6,841 bases of DNA, taken from the NCBI GenBank assembly GCA_945494195.1, contig CALYVJ010000087.1:1-6841 (forward strand), given 5' to 3'. Numbering within the stretch: the first letter of the stretch is position 1; each line of letters begins with the position of its first letter. Below are positions 6,831 to 6,841 of this stretch, piece by piece. Below the pieces are notes generated by a model that worked only from the letters and a program-made list of their open reading frames with translations, searched no databases and was not told where the DNA came from. A program made the position numbers and the translations under genes. Origin of the DNA: an uncultured Selenomonas sp. Its GTDB lineage: Bacteria; Bacillota; Negativicutes; Selenomonadales; Selenomonadaceae.

Positions 6831-6841
6831 AATCCTATGAT

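Overview
The window looks like part of a Negativicutes chromosome, most likely Selenomonas or a close relative. This is inferred from roughly balanced base composition, a clostridial-type short flavodoxin beside a DUF3793 gene, an EFR1-type ferredoxin remnant, GGAGG-like ribosome sites and tight intergenic spacing. No rRNA or other taxonomic marker is present, so the genus is a guess. I see no RNA gene, CRISPR array, insertion sequence or phage gene.

Left part, plus strand (1-3410). A GH1 6-phospho-beta-glucosidase, cut at its 5' end by the window edge, ends at a hairpin and a second terminator-like hairpin. A separate promoter then drives a cellobiose-type PTS permease (EIIC). Together the permease and the hydrolase form a beta-glucoside uptake and cleavage pair: the sugar is phosphorylated on import and the 6-phospho-glucoside is hydrolysed inside the cell. 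No EIIA or EIIB gene is in view. A very consensus-like promoter directly after the permease drives a 154-residue membrane protein that I do not recognise. It is closed by a terminator that can work in both directions.

Middle, minus strand (3419-4525). A two-gene operon encodes a DUF3793 protein (TTG start) and a short-chain flavodoxin. Its promoter (TTGCAA-17-TATAAT) is overlapped and flanked by two Fur-box-like 7-1-7 palindromes, suggesting iron-starvation control. This is the best lead for functional follow-up, because the role of DUF3793 is unknown.

Right part, minus strand (4528-6841). An intact FMN and possibly Fe-S NAD(P)H-dependent oxidoreductase of the flavodoxin-like fold is flanked by two decayed genes. 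Downstream lies the remnant of an EFR1-family flavodoxin/ferredoxin protein, lacking its N-terminus, carrying an in-frame TAG and having lost its second Fe-S cluster. Upstream lies a GH127 (DUF1680) beta-L-arabinofuranosidase pseudogene with a frameshift and deletions that remove its catalytic centre. Both remnants still end in a plausible natural stop followed by a terminator hairpin. That allows the original gene boundaries to be reconstructed, and it shows that the open reading frame running past the GH127 terminator to 5741 is an artefact.

Overall this is a sugar-utilisation region next to a small cluster of flavin and iron-sulfur electron-transfer genes, with clear reductive decay on the right side.
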